DNA from: Phoronis australis
Taxonomy: Eukaryota > Phoronida > Phoronidae
DNA: 47,901 nucleotides
Direction of reading: 5' to 3'
Assembly: GCA_002633005.1 (NCBI GenBank)
Contig: NMRA01000146.1
Location: forward strand, 1-47,901
Shown here piece after piece: positions 31,685 to 43,052 of this stretch. A program made the position numbers and the translations under genes. A model generated the notes under the pieces. It searched no databases, was not told the DNA's origin, and saw only the letters and a list, made by a program, of their open reading frames with translations. Positions within the stretch are counted from its first letter, which is position 1. Every line of letters begins with the position of its first letter.

Positions 31685-34600
31685 GTGAGTCTTCATAGGT
31701 AACATTTCAATAATACAATAAAAATATTCTAACATTTACAAAACTAGTGAAGCTCGATGGAGAAAAACATGCATTTTCGTTCCACGAAAATAGTCAGACG
31801 GTCGCTAACGAAACATAAGCCGGGTACCAGAAACTTCATGATGTGATAGTCGTTCTCCCTAAAATCTTGGCTCTACGTAACTTCAGTAACAATTCGTGGC
31901 CGTTTTTTGACACACAGCACAGCTGGTATAAAAATTAGTCCAAGTGTTTAGTTTCTACGACCTTTCAACATCACACTAACGCAGGCGTTCATGATTGGCT
32001 TTTAACAATGAAGTTTCCATAATTAACTATGGTTTACGATAGGTTTTACTGTGAGACTTATCACACCCTACATGTACGTATCTAGTTTATCGCTACTAAT
32101 ACACAAAATGTTTGAAGACTAATTCACAAAACGCTTCGAAGGACTTCTGTACGTACTATTCCCGTGCTGCAGTAATTACTGCTTAACACTTGCCTCTAAG
32201 GAATAATTATTTCTCTATCTAAAGTCTTGCTACCATCGCAATATCAATGACATTGAATTGTTAGGCCATCATTTTTAAAACGTTTATCAAACATAGGACA
32301 CTTGCAAAAATGGATACAACGGGAACGGATTTTAGAAAGCTGTAACAGAGCTTTTGAGATCTCATCTTGAAAATTTATATCAACTGAAATCTGATCATGT
32401 TGTTGATACTGTTGTTTTGATATCACTGCACCGCTAAATTTTTACGGTCACGTGACCCAATTAACAGCATTTGTAAAAAAGCAAATTTTAGAGGGTATTT
32501 TATTTTTGGAAAATGAATACTTTCACTAAGTTAAAAATCAATTCGACCTTTTAAGCTGTTAACTGAAATGTTCAAAGGAACATGATTTTCAAACCTAAAT
32601 GTAAAGATAAGCTTAACATTTTACCAGCGGCATGATAATATCAAGAATCTGAACTGACACAGACATAGTTTTTGCATGGTATTGTGTAAGTAAGTTATTT
32701 TTTACTCAAATGTAAAACCACTATCAAGCCCTAATTTTTATCGACAACACTATCATCATTGTTGCTTTCAATGTCACTCAATGACCCTATAACTATCCCA
32801 GTTGCTATTTGCTATTAGTCGTGACAGTAGTCCAGAGCATAATACGTTATTTTCATTTATTGAGATCCAATAGTGTACATCCCGAGGTTCTACAGCATGT
32901 CAAATCGATTGCTACACTCCAAGTGCTTACGACGACGAAAGCTTTTATAAATAATCAAAAAAACTGTTTATAGTAATATATACAAGATTTAAACGGAACT
33001 CAAGCTTCAGAATTCTTTTAGCGTCAACGAAGCCGCTCTAGTTACAGCTGTTTGTGGTGTCATAACGTGGTCGACATGATTTTATAACCATTCGCCGCTA
33101 TCATTTACTTAATCTTCCTACATGTAACTGTTGTAGTGCCACGCCCAGGATACAAATCGGTCAACAGCAGCACGTCAAAGGACGTTTATTTAAAACTACC
33201 GGAATCTCCAACATAAGCAGATAACGACATCACAACAAGATGACATGCTTGTTTTTACCACTCCAAGCATAGCTAAACAAACTGTTAAAAACATGAAAGT
33301 CAATTATTTCCTGGCATAAATGGCCGTTTTAATCTCAACAGCAAAACAAAGTTCTGCACTATCGTAAACACAAGCTCTGAACTTCAACACTGAGAGCACT
33401 ACTCATCAGCATAATAATCAGGGTCTGGCAACGTAAAAAGGCAATTACCTTCTATTAACTAGGTATGTGGAAAATTAAGTTCCGTAGTACAAAATTAGTC
33501 GAATGCGTGGGCAGTGTCAGATTGTGGACGGGAATATCAGAGGCAAGGGCGCTCCTGGGGTTTATTGAACTTGACCACTGTGATCACCATAGACTATAGT
33601 ACATGGACTGCCAACTCCGTATACTTTCAAGGAACGAAATCTATGACCGTCACTATTCACTAGCGACACCTGGCAGACGTAGCACGTTTTACTTCAGGTA
33701 AGTATGACGTATGCTAATCATGGCCCGCTGTCAGTGTGTCGTCGGGAAATAGCATTGCCAAAGCACCCACGTTGTCAAGACTTCGACTATTGAAAGACTT
33801 TGAACAGGCTTTTAATACATTTTTTTTCATTGTACTGAACAGTAAAATAGAAGCAAGAATTTCACGACACAATGCCCTAACCGGAAGCTGAGTTTGCTGT
33901 TTTGAGGGTGGCGTTGTTGCGTGTGTGTATTCTCAGAGGTTTTAAACTTTTGCTCATGTGAGATTTAATTACCTACTTCGTTGAACAGAGTGCAAAACCA
34001 AATTTCTATCTTCGTCTTTAATCAATTTTAAAAAACAGATCCTTGGTCGTTTAAATTTGTTCACAATGACGTGATGCGGAACATGACGAATTTCTACATC
34101 ATCGCCGATATATCGAAAAAGAACACACTTTCCTTAACTTTCTCTAGTTTAGGGCACAGAAAAGGTTTTGAAAATCGACAATCACTTAGGAACAATTCGT
34201 AAAGTACAGTCTTGCACCTATTTGCATTTTTATCTCCCAATAAATAATGAAGTTCACTGCCGTTTAACAGTAGCGGCTAACCTCTTGATATGATTACCGG
34301 TTGAAAATACTTGGGAATAAGTGTAAACTAGATTGGTTTGTGGTCAAATATCGGGAAAGAAGCAGCAAGAGTATGATGAAAGAAATAGTGTGCGGCAAGA
34401 AGTATGTTCAAATGAGGATATTTAACAGTACTCTGTTTTGATGATTTCCATCAACTCTCGTTCACTCACCTCCTAATATATCATAGGCGTCAATCTTGAA
34501 AGATAAAAGCAGGAATCAAAAAACAACTCGAATCCCCTATCTCATAAATTGGACATTGTGGTCCTTAGTGGGTGGTCTGTTCCCACAGTTGCCGTGTAAG

Positions 34601-36155
34601 TAGAAGCGTAGGTCATGCTTGCCCGTATAGAAAACTTTGAAAGGAGTTTTCAAATTTACTTCCAATATTTTGAGGTTTATCGAGGTTTACAGGGCATTAT
34701 TTTGTTCCACAGAACTGGCTGGCAAATTTGTTTTAGTATGTGCTAATAGGCCAAAACAGGGTTTGGTATCCATTTAACTATTGATGAAACAAGTTAATAA
34801 GCTCATTAATTGAAAGTAATGATTATCATTCTTAATTGTAAAATGACGCACTATGTCAGCTAATGTTGATTTATTGATTCGGCCACGTGACATTTGAGCG
34901 ATTTGAAAGACGTCTACCATGGGAACATTAGTATATGGGTATCAAGAGGCAAAGCGTATGCGCGATAAGTAACCTCTGAATAAACCATGCACAATCCAGA
35001 AGATACTTTAGTTTTTAGTTTTGTCTAGGGTACGTCACCAGCCCTTCCAAAATAAGGTGGCATTTTCGTTCCATTTCACGACAGAAACAAGCTGCCATCA
35101 CGAAAATTTGAGAGACCACAATGTACCGGAAGAGTTCATTTGGTGCAGAGGTCGCATAATTTTCAAAATGCAACTCCTTCATTTTTAAAGAATCTTTCTT
35201 CAAATTAGGTGCACAGGCGTAACTCAACAAGTCAATTTTAAAAAATCACTGTTCTAAGTAAATGAGTGATCCACTCAGATAAATAGGTCATTGGATGCAA
35301 ACTAAGATTTTAAGCTTGACACTTCAAATTTACAAATGTTATTGGAACAATATCCAAAGTTTCAGGTCATTTGGTGCAACCGTGGGGTCATTGTGTGTAT
35401 TTTTCTTCTAAAATTTTGACCTTTTCCTTCAATATGTATTCTGATGTGTCAGCAGGTGGACATCTGTGATTCTTTGCATTGGAGTAACTTTTTACGCACT
35501 TTTCAATCAGTCTACTGAAAGGGCTTATAATGCATCGGATAGGATCAATTAGTGCAAAATTCATCTAATTTTCAGAATGTTATTTCTCCAACACTTTTCA
35601 AGGAATTATTTTCAGTTTCAGAACACTAGTGTAATGGTATATGCCAATCAAATACACTACTTTACTAACCAATGGACCATCCAATCAGAAACAAAAGCTC
35701 AAAGGTCATCGAGAGCAAACTAGGATTTTGAGCTAAGCATTTCAAATTCACATATCTGCTAGGTACTTTTAATTGAAGTTTCAGGTCATTTGGTGAAACC
35801 ATGGGGTGAATACGTGCATTTTTCTTCAGAAATTTTGACTTCATATTCTGATTTATCGACATTTAGACAACTGTGATTCTCAGCATCAAGCACACTTTTC
35901 ATGGCTTTGTAATAATTCTACTAAACGGGTTTATAATGCACCAGATATGATCCATTAGTGCAAAAGTCATATGATTTTCAAAATATTATTTCTCTTACAT
36001 TTTTCAAGGAATTCTTTTCAATTTCAGCCCACAGTCGTAAGCATACATGACAATCAAATACATTACTTTACTAAGCAATTGGGCCATCCAATCAGAAAAA
36101 GTAGGTCAAAGGTCATTGAGTTCAGACTAAGACTTTGAGCTAGACACTTCAAATT

Positions 36156-36473
36156 AAAGATTTATAATATTTACTAATATTTCATTTATTAATTGTAATA
36201 TTTACAACGAGGGTAGTCCCATCAGTTTATACTGCTTTCAATGGGGGCCTTCAGTAAACACATGCAAAGACAGTACAACAAACAGAATTATAAAATGAAA
36301 GACAAGACTGAGATGTTCAATGATGTATATGAAACTAACATGGAAAGACTGATGAAACAAAATAAATAATAAAGAAACAAAAAATAGAAGATACTAAAAG
36401 TAAGACGTGATTAATTAAAAATGAGAAAGCATTTAATAAACAGACAATAAAGAGTAGCTAATAAAAGTAAGAC

Positions 36474-36517
<44 letters not shown>

Positions 36518-36550
36518 TATGATATGCATATGCATACACGCATATGCACA
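36156..36550. mobile_element. Insertion within the third 410-bp repeat copy
   Basis: About 395 bp interrupt the third tandem copy between CACTTCAAATTA and CACATATCTGCTTGG. Read on the minus strand, the insert's far end has ACTACCCTCGTTGTAAATAT then TACAATTAATAAATG, like the 3' end of a retroposon with an AATAAA. The other side is an (AT)n(AC)n tract. Its class is uncertain. Confidence 0.5.
36476..36518. repeat. (AT)n(AC)n microsatellite
   Basis: About 15 AT units are followed by about six AC units, at the right edge of the insertion in the third intron repeat copy. Confidence 0.95.
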
Positions 36551-36834
36551 CACATATCTGCTTGGTAAAAGTACTTGAGATCCAATTCTAAAGTTTCAGG
36601 TCATTTGGAGCAACCATGGGGTCATTAGGTGCATTTTTCTTTTGAAATTTTGACTTTTTCATTTAACACATATTCTAAAGTATTTAAAGTAAGATATTTT
36701 AGTAAACCGGTTGTTGTCAATAACTCCCCATACCAATAGCAGTAAAACACGTGCAGTCTATTATTGTCACACTGTGGCAATAATCTTTCTAGATATTGTT
36801 ATTATTTTTATTACCATTACCAATACCATTGTCC

Positions 36835-36893
36835 CTATCATCACCATCATCGTCGTCGTCATCGTCATCATCATCATCCTCATCGTTAATAAT
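36835..36893. repeat. Imperfect ATC/GTC trinucleotide tract
   Basis: CATCATCGTCGTCGTCATCG and CATCATCATCATCCTCATCG lie in succession within the last 260 bp of the GPCR intron. Confidence 0.9.
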
Positions 36894-37099
36894 GTCCATT
36901 TTCGTTAATCACATCATTATTTTTGTCATTCTTACTTCTCAGTTGTTATTATTTGTTGCTGCTGTTGTTATAGTTAATATCGAAACTTCAATGATTAAAC
37001 TGTTTTGACTTATTTAATAGTGCCCTCAAAAGTATTGTTTTGATGCATGTGATTGGTAGTGGTAAGCAATGCTATGCAAATCCATGTAATTTTTTGCAG

Positions 37100-37825
37100 G
37101 TTGTTCTAATGGCTATTACAGCAGTGTTGTACAACGCACCACGAGTGTTTGAGTTTCGCGTGATTGACAAAATGGAAGACTGTCTTGCCAACTTAGCTAA
37201 GAACGAGTCAAAGGCAATGGAATACCTTGACGAGTGGAAGAACATGGACAGTCAAATCCTTTGGAACCACACGTCAATAAATCACCTTGTCTTCAAGAAG
37301 AAAATAATTTCAACCGCCCTGTATAAAAATCATTATTATAAGCTGGTGTACATCAGTGTAAGCTATGTCTGCTTCATGTACATTATTCCTATCTCTTTGC
37401 TAGGAGTAATGAATTACCTACTTATCAAAACGTACAGAAAGGCAATTGTTAAAAGCGTGCGAATGATGCCATCCAGTATACGCCACGGAACGACACGGCG
37501 GACAGAACGCAAAGACAAAAACATAACCCGAATGGTCATTGGGCTAGTGTCGCTGTTTCTAGCTTGTGTACTGCCGGACGTCATCAGTCAGTTTCTCATC
37601 ATGATGAAAGCTGACACATTTTACAATACGTTTTCGCAGTTCAGCAATCTCTTTCTTGTAATCAACTCGTCGATGAACTTTATAGTCTACTGTCTCCTTG
37701 CAGGCCGTTTTCGCAAACTCTTGTATCAAACCATGAACTGTTGTAGGTGTGGAAAGCCATCTAAATACCGAGGCATGACACTGAGCAGACAAAAAACATT
37801 CATAACCGAAGCTGCGAACGCGTGA
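37100..37825 (+). CDS. FMRFamide-receptor-like GPCR, exon 2 (TM4-TM7)
   Basis: This terminal coding exon (241 codons plus stop) follows the acceptor TTTTTTGCAG and joins exon 1 in phase 0, making a 407-aa receptor. TM4 is VVLMAITAVLYNAPRVFEF; the YN.PR.FE signature is typical of FMRFamide receptors. The long second extracellular loop has Cys194 and potential N-glycosylation sites (NES, NHT). TM5 is LVYISVSYVCFMYIIPISLL. Loop 3 is basic (RRTERKDKNIT). TM6 is MVIGLVSLFLACVLPDVISQ. TM7 is NLFLVINSSMNFIVYCLLAG, where NFIVY stands in for NPxxY and is followed by RFRKLLY (helix 8). CCRC in the tail may be palmitoylated. An ATG at 37040 in the same frame lies within the intron and is not the start. 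A possible polyadenylation signal is AATAAA at 38352-38357. Confidence 0.93.
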   Translation, partial: VVLMAITAVLYNAPRVFEFRVIDKMEDCLANLAKNESKAMEYLDEWKNMDSQILWNHTSINHLVFKKKIISTALYKNHYYKLVYISVSYVCFMYIIPISLLGVMNYLLIKTYRKAIVKSVRMMPSSIRHGTTRRTERKDKNITRMVIGLVSLFLACVLPDVISQFLIMMKADTFYNTFSQFSNLFLVINSSMNFIVYCLLAGRFRKLLYQTMNCCRCGKPSKYRGMTLSRQKTFITEAANA

Positions 37826-38383
37826 CTCTGCTCGATTGTTTATTCATGAACAACCGCAGGCAGAAGTACAAAGGACGAGCACTATACTATGGAACATGAA
37901 CAGGGTCCTTTGGGAACGCATGCATTAAACGACGCACGTGTGAATCCGGGAGTCGCTGATGGAAGACACTAACAGGACAATGACATATTCAATAGCAAAC
38001 CAACGTTTTGTTTTGAGTATGCGTGCATTGTATATAGGAGCCTTGTAATCATCTGCAATCCATGAATCAGAAAGTCAGGAATGGAATATGCTCAAAGAAA
38101 ATCACGGATTTCATACCAAAACCAACGTGAAAGAATGCACTGTGGGTAACAGACTATAGACAGTGGCAGTGAATTCTGTTTTCACTTCACGAACCAGAGG
38201 TCATCCAGAAAAGAAAAAAAGACATGCAAGCGATTGTCTGTGGCTCGATCTAGAACATAATTTCTCATATAAAGAATCAAAAAGCTGCCCACATAAAATC
38301 AAAATGTACAATATTTCACAAGCAACTAAAACATATCTTGTTATTTTAGGAAATAAAAACGGTGTATACTTAGCTACAAGTTG

Positions 38384-38449
38384 TTAGCATATATTGGTTA
38401 AACGATTGCTGCTGTGGAGAAAGAAGGTTCGATTCCGCGCCAATGCTAA
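38384..38449 (+). ncRNA. tRNA-like relic (B box plus 7-bp closing stem)
   Basis: TTAGCAT at 38384-38390 is exactly complementary to ATGCTAA at 38443-38449, enclosing TGGTTAAACGA (A-box-like) and a perfect B box GGTTCGATTCC at 38427-38437. Total length is 66 nt. The T-stem does not pair, so this is not a working tRNA. It could be a tRNA-derived SINE head or a decayed tRNA pseudogene. Confidence 0.3.
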
Positions 38450-38771
38450 TTTCTAGAAAATTAATTTTCTCATCGAAAACGTCCCTTTACGGAAACTCTT
38501 TCCGCCTCATTTTAGAATAAAAACTCATACATTTAAAACAGATTCTAACGTGTCAACACAATTCCAAATATTTTCAAACTTAACTGAATTCAATCATTGA
38601 AAAAATAATTATTATTTTTTGGTTTATTTTTGACAAGCTTTCGCACGGATAGCAGGCAGTATATGAGAAATAACGAGAGGAAATAGCTTCATATTCAAGT
38701 GTTCATAGCAAGAAATGGATATTTCTTGAAGAGACCCCTTGTTACTGACGGTCGCTCATGAATAGAGCTTC

Positions 38772-38802
38772 CTCACAATAGTTTCAAAAGAGCTATTGTG
38801 AG
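38772..38802. repeat. Perfect 10-bp inverted repeat hairpin
   Basis: CTCACAATAG and CTATTGTGAG are separated by 11 nt. No gene end is close enough to call it a terminator or histone-type stem-loop. Confidence 0.8.
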
Positions 38803-39250
38803 TCGGCCACCACACCAGCTGGGGATTACCTGATTGCTGAACGATAAACCGGTGCTTGCAGTAAACGGGACTGTCGTACTTAAGAAATTAGCTCTTTATT
38901 CTTAAGTTCATGTATACCATTAACATTGTCGATCAAAAACATCCCTGTTCGCGATCGAACGGTGAAATTTGACGCACAACTTCCCGACTCATGAAAACAT
39001 TGTACACACGAGAAGCCGTAAATTATTGCGCATGTGATGCAGTCCCATTCGGTTGAAAATAAAATGGTCGGTTAAACCTCAAGAAAACTGAAAATTTTAT
39101 TCTGAAGGTACCTAAAATTTGACCTATTACTTTTTGTGTAACAGGGCCAAGAAACGATTACTTACATGTATTTCGCATTTTATTTAATTGAATGAGAACT
39201 ATTTACTTGCTCATTGACAACCGACTGTAGTGCGCAGACGACAAGTGACC

Positions 39251-39797
39251 CTCGCTGGTTCCCTGCGTGCCGCTAGGTGGGGCGCTAACCGCGCCAGCAC
39301 GCAGGTTAATTTTCCTCGAGAAATCTTTTTACATCAGCGTTTCTGATTGGCTATTCGAATTCTCAACAGGTAGCGCTTTACGCAAACAAAATGGCATGAC
39401 TGATGGACTGAAGTGAAAATGTGGTCTGTTGTACAGACAAATCGGTGCTTAAAAATTATGTTCAGGAAATGTGAAGCCTAGAAATAATGTTTACGATAGT
39501 GTCCTGTATTCATACAGTATGAATACCACACCGGTTAAATAAGCCAAATATGTGTTTATTGTACACGTACATGTATGTGCTTCAAGCACGCGGCTATTAA
39601 ACATCACTGCAGCAACGGAATAGTTGCTGTGGCGCCACTTGCATTACAAGGTTAAAAATCGTTCACACGACGCCATTTTTTCACGGTGTTGTAAAACTAA
39701 CAGATGACTGCCGAGGCTACATCGACCAACGCTAAAGCGCGTGCCACTGCGCGATACCTGCATGTAAGCTGGGCTAAGCACGCGGGGAACCAGCGAG
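39251..39797. mobile_element. Inverted-repeat-bound segment, possible MITE
   Basis: CTCGCTGGTTCCCTGCGTGC (39251-39270) is matched by CTCGCTGGTTCCCCGCGTGC on the minus strand of 39778-39797, with one mismatch in 20. The interior (about 507 bp) has GCGC-rich ends and no coding frame. No target duplication is evident and similarity beyond the 20 bp is weak. Confidence 0.5.
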
Positions 39798-41469
39798 CAA
39801 GTGATCATGCAGCGCTCCACTTGGATTGCTACTAATTCTCACGTGGCAACGGTGCAGCACTGCGCACGTGCAAGCTTCACGTATTCGCCCTAATAAGCGC
39901 CCATGACCCTATAAGCGCCGCCCTGTCAGCCATATTTACTTCAGTTCGAAAACCCTTTTCAAAGACAGATTAGCAAGTAATGGCTGGCCAGATGACAAGG
40001 GTCTTCAACCAGACATAGGTGGGATTATGAAAGGAACCACGTTGCAAAACGATAGGAGGGCTGACCTACGGTGATAATGACAATGACTGAGTTCCTATTG
40101 ACTATATGGTTGTCAAATCTTGACATAAATGCTTACCAGATAACTTATCTTAGTCACCATGGAAGAGAAGCGGTATGTATTCAAGCTGATCGGATGGGAA
40201 AGCTGAGTGGTTAATACCACCCGCCGGCCAGCTGCCAGCATATGTGCCGACAATTGTCCCTTAATTTGATCACGTGCATTTTGATATGAATTCCACAAAA
40301 AACTTGACTTCCAAACTGGTAGGAGTTATCATATGATTATGACTCCCTTTTCCACAGCATTAATTTAGTCAGCATATGGGGTTTTATTAGAATGTTGTTT
40401 TTGCTGGTTTGGTCGAATCGTTCTCAATAAGAAATGAACTCAAAGTTGGAGGTAAAGGCATTACAAAACGTTCGACTTGCAACGCAATCAGTACACAAGT
40501 ACACCCTTCCGTTGTTAGAGCGACCAAGAGCCGCAGGGCTAGTCTCTGTCCGTGAGTCACGACTTTTCGGACGACCTGTATCTGACTTGGTTCCAAGGCC
40601 ACCAAGCCAATTTTCTGAAGGTACTCCATACTGGTTGACATTTCACTTCGGAGAAATATATCTTGTAGCATCTTCTGAGGAAGGTCTTGTCTGCACTGTA
40701 GTGTTACAGTAACAGTTTCCATGAAAGCCGCATGATGACATAGCATCATCGCACTTGGCGATCAATGGAGCTATCATAATTTCACAGGGGACTGGGTCTC
40801 TGACAGAATTGGCTCCTAATGACATATGCATGGGGTTATAGAATCCGCTTACTGGAAATCAAATTTCCCTTAATTGTTGATCAATATAAATGGCCAGAAA
40901 TGAGAGAGTACGAATTTCAGCATCAGCAGTTTCACATGACTTCCTCTATTGATTATAGAGTTGTGATGCGAGCATCAAATCAAAAATGGAGATGAAACAC
41001 TTCCTGATTCAGACAATTTACGTACTCATAATTAATCATCACAGATTGTTATATTTTATTTGCACTAAGCTAGATTGGTGTTATCAAAGCGTTCATCGTT
41101 AGTGTTAGCAGCAGAATTTGCTTACAATACTCCCAGGTGATTGCGGTTATTACAAATGAACTGAACTCGTTAGGTAAACGCATTAGTAAACTTCATGCAA
41201 GACCAAAAACACACCAGGATGAGTCAAAATGTACTGAAACACAGGACCGGATTAAACAATTGCGGGGTCCGTACTAGCACTGGTCGAAGGGCAGAGTATT
41301 TACTCAAATGTTCATACGATTACCTCAAAGCTAAGGCAATATTAGTGTAATTTTCACATTCCAGAAAAAAGATTGAGATGGCTTCTACACCGACTTAACG
41401 AATTTTGGAACATACTTAGGGGCACCGCAAACGATAAGATACAGGCGACTTGGTTGCGCTGTCTGTTTC
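39798..41469. other. Gene-free stretch
   Basis: No supported gene. CTAATAAGCGCCCATGACCC and CTATAAGCGCCGCCCT at about 39888-39925 form a short direct repeat. At 40387-40831 several overlapping minus-strand frames are open (120 codons and 62 codons, the latter Cys-rich: CDDAMSSCGFHGNCYCNTT), but none has splice or homology support. Confidence 0.45.
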
Positions 41470-41983
41470 ACTTGCTGTGAATAATACACTTTCAAGGAAG
41501 ATTCGTATGTCTATAGATATGCAGAAATTTTCACCGCTGGTCCTCCTGAGCGGCTTTTACCTGGATCAAACAGAGCGCGGCGCCACAGTAGACACAGTTA
41601 TAATGACCGCGTTGTCCAGTGCAAGCAACACCCAATAAGGTGTAATTACCCGGCCATTAACTGTAGCAAACATCTCTACCTGAACATTCTGGAGAATTTT
41701 CAAAACACATAAACCAATAATTTAAGTTAAAAAACATCACGGTGCTATTCATCTGGAAAAAAACAGCTAAGTATGGCTTTTAATATTTTTAAAGTCGGTG
41801 AATTAATCAGCTAATAACTACAAGCATGGGTTACGATTGAACATAAACAACTGTGTGTATTGATATACTATGGTGATTTACGAACGCTGATCATAATTAA
41901 CAATATGACATGGATTACTCTTTTAGTACATAACTAAGCTACATTACAACACACACGGTGACCAAAATAAATGTTAAATGGTT
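41470..41983. repeat. Dispersed repeat, copy B (partner at 5060-5620)
   Basis: Same-orientation relative of 5060-5620, beginning CACTTGCTGTGAATAATACA and ending CACACGGTGACCAAAATAAA just before the TTAA of the next element. Its right boundary coincides with that of copy A (ACACAGTGACTAAATTAGAT near 5570-5590), after which the two loci differ. The Kolobok-like copy therefore inserted at or beside the repeat's end. Confidence 0.75.
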
Positions 41984-42106
41984 TTAAAGGAAAAATCAAC
42001 CTTTTTCATGGCATTTTTAGTAAGGTGGTTTGTTGATTGTTCCAGACACATTTTTAGTTAACAACAGTTTTCCGTAATTTTATTAATTAGTTGTGCCTTA
42101 CTCCGG

Positions 42107-42310
42107 ATGTATTCATTATCGCCACATGCGCACTTTGAGTATGCCAGATTATTTCGCTTTCCGAAAGATGACACACTCCGCCGTACCTGGTTCGTCCATG
42201 TGATGAACGCAGCCTTACCCGTCCACGCAACTTACAAAGCAGGACATTACATTCGAATGTGTGGCGAGCATTTTCTGCCGTCAGATTACGAAAGAGGTTT
42301 GCAGATTTGA
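42107..42310 (+). pseudogene. THAP-domain fragment, second copy
   Basis: The 67-aa frame contains ARLFRFPKDDTLRRTWFVHV, MNAALPVHATYKAGHYIRMC and GEHFLPSDYERGLQI. The middle FRFPKD..LR.TW and closing MCGEHFLPSDY blocks are the THAP finger, with the C-x2-H (MCGEH) intact. The first zinc ligands are lost in a deletion that joins the leader at CTCCGGATGTATTCATTATC. It encodes the same protein as 21780-22155, better preserved at this end. Confidence 0.85.
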
Positions 42311-42399
42311 TGGAGGTTCCAGCAAAACAACGCTGTTGATACCCGGCAGTGCGTCGCCAACCCCAAGCATTGCATTTTTGAAGAGAGAAGCCTCGCGAC

Positions 42400-42663
42400 T
42401 TGTGGCCTTTACAGCTGATTGGAGCCCCTCCACCTAATGTCACCCGTACCTCCTCACTCCGTGAGGACAGTTTGTTGGCCAGTGAAAAGGCCGATGAGGC
42501 AAACTTTGAAAAGTTTAATGTGGACCTATTTACAGGGTGCCAGGTGTGTGGCAAGGGAGTCACACGGCGAGATGTAAGCGCAGTGTTCTCCATGACCGCT
42601 AAATGTGTCGTAGCGTCGTTTGGCCGAACGCACGTCAAGTTCAAAACTCCTGCAAAGGGTTAA
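42400..42663 (+). pseudogene. THAP transposase middle segment, second copy
   Basis: The frame of 87 codons includes TRTSSLREDSLLASEKADEA, NFEKFNVDLFTGCQVCGKGV and TRRDVSAVFSMTAKCVVASF before a stop. The FDKF-like/CQVC.GVTRRDVS block matches 22340-22450 of the other copy. The catalytic region of the transposase is absent. The antisense 185-codon frame over 42087-42644 is a shadow. Confidence 0.6.
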
Positions 42664-43052
42664 AAATTAAAGACCAGTTTGTAAGGCGTCGTCATTGTTA
42701 ACAAGGCTCAAAGTACGCTTGATTGCAACTGGCCTCAGCCCACTGAAACTGAATAAAGGCTAAGTGGTCAGTTTTTGAAAGCGTAATCACCGATCTCACT
42801 CAAGCGGCAGACCTAGTGGCTAGTCTATGTATGGTGTAGGCCTCACGCTGCTTGTACATAACCGCTCAATCATCTTTTCAATTCAGCTTGAATAACTAGT
42901 CATTGTCAATTGAATTTAAACAACGGCCCAGTGCCACCTATATGCCTACTCCACAACCTGCTCACTGGAGTTTGGGTCCAGGACAAACGTCGCTGATCAT
43001 TAGGCTTTTTGTGTTCGTCGGACAACTGATCATATAAACCATTCAAATTACG
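42664..43052. other. Gene-free stretch
   Basis: No feature is supported. The region lacks a recognisable right terminus of the Kolobok-like element. Confidence 0.5.

Larger units (their letters stand above)
35286..36660. repeat. ~410-bp tandem repeat, 2.5-3 copies, in the GPCR intron
   Basis: Copies start with GGTCATTGGATGCAAACTAA (35286), GGTCATCGAGAGCAAACTAG (35704) and GGTCATTGAGTTCAGACTAA (36111). Each has a downstream AAGTTTCAGGTCATTTGG block followed by ATGGGGT-like and TGCATTTTTCTT words (35359, 35777, 36592). The third copy is split by an insertion at about 36156-36550, which pushes its second block away. No open frame is conserved among copies. Confidence 0.9.
31685..37099 (+). other. 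GPCR intron (5.4 kb)
   Basis: The intron begins GTGAGT and ends TTTTTTGCAG. It contains no supported gene. Its right half is mostly tandem repeat DNA (35286-36660) with an inserted element and simple repeats. Frames at 32244-32426 (-), 35015-35230 (-) and 35665-35862 (-) look like chance. The splice position, at the start of TM4, is plausible for this receptor group. Confidence 0.85.
37826..39250. other. 3' flank of the GPCR
   Basis: No second gene is supported. It probably includes the GPCR 3' untranslated region up to about 38370, a tRNA-like sequence at 38384-38449 and a perfect hairpin at 38772-38802. Confidence 0.5.
41984..42663 (+). mobile_element. Kolobok-like element, right end missing
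   Basis: TTAA at 41984-41987 precedes AGGAAAAATCAACCTTTTTC. The end is related to the termini of the element at 21657-22833: shared CAACCTTTTTCATG, GTTTGTTGAT, CCAGACA, then CCGTAATTTTATTAATTA and ACTCCGGATGT, which match the long right arm of that element. It then runs into THAP coding remnants. I could not find a matching right terminus before 43600, so the copy is truncated. It supplies an independent second copy of the family in the window. Confidence 0.75.

Noticed and set aside
33395-33440. Second hammerhead-like core on the minus strand (CTGATGAGTAGTGC then GTTGAAG)
   Set aside because: The segment between CTGATGA and GAAG does not fold into stem II and GAAA is not intact.
37040-37099. 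ATG at 37040 as an alternative GPCR exon 2 start
   Set aside because: The extra 20 codons are intron sequence ending in the acceptor TTTTTTGCAG, and the receptor would lack TM1-TM3.
38772-38802. Hairpin as a transcription terminator or histone-type 3' stem-loop
   Set aside because: No histone gene nearby, wrong loop size, and intrinsic terminators do not apply to this eukaryotic context.
40387-40831. Cys-rich minus-strand frame (CDDAMSSCGFHGNCYC) as an EGF-like exon
   Set aside because: Cysteine spacing does not match EGF, no splice sites are convincing, and several frames over the same DNA are equally open.
42087-42644. Long 185-codon minus-strand open frame
   Set aside because: It is the antisense of the THAP transposase copy, whose plus-strand frames carry the recognisable THAP motifs.
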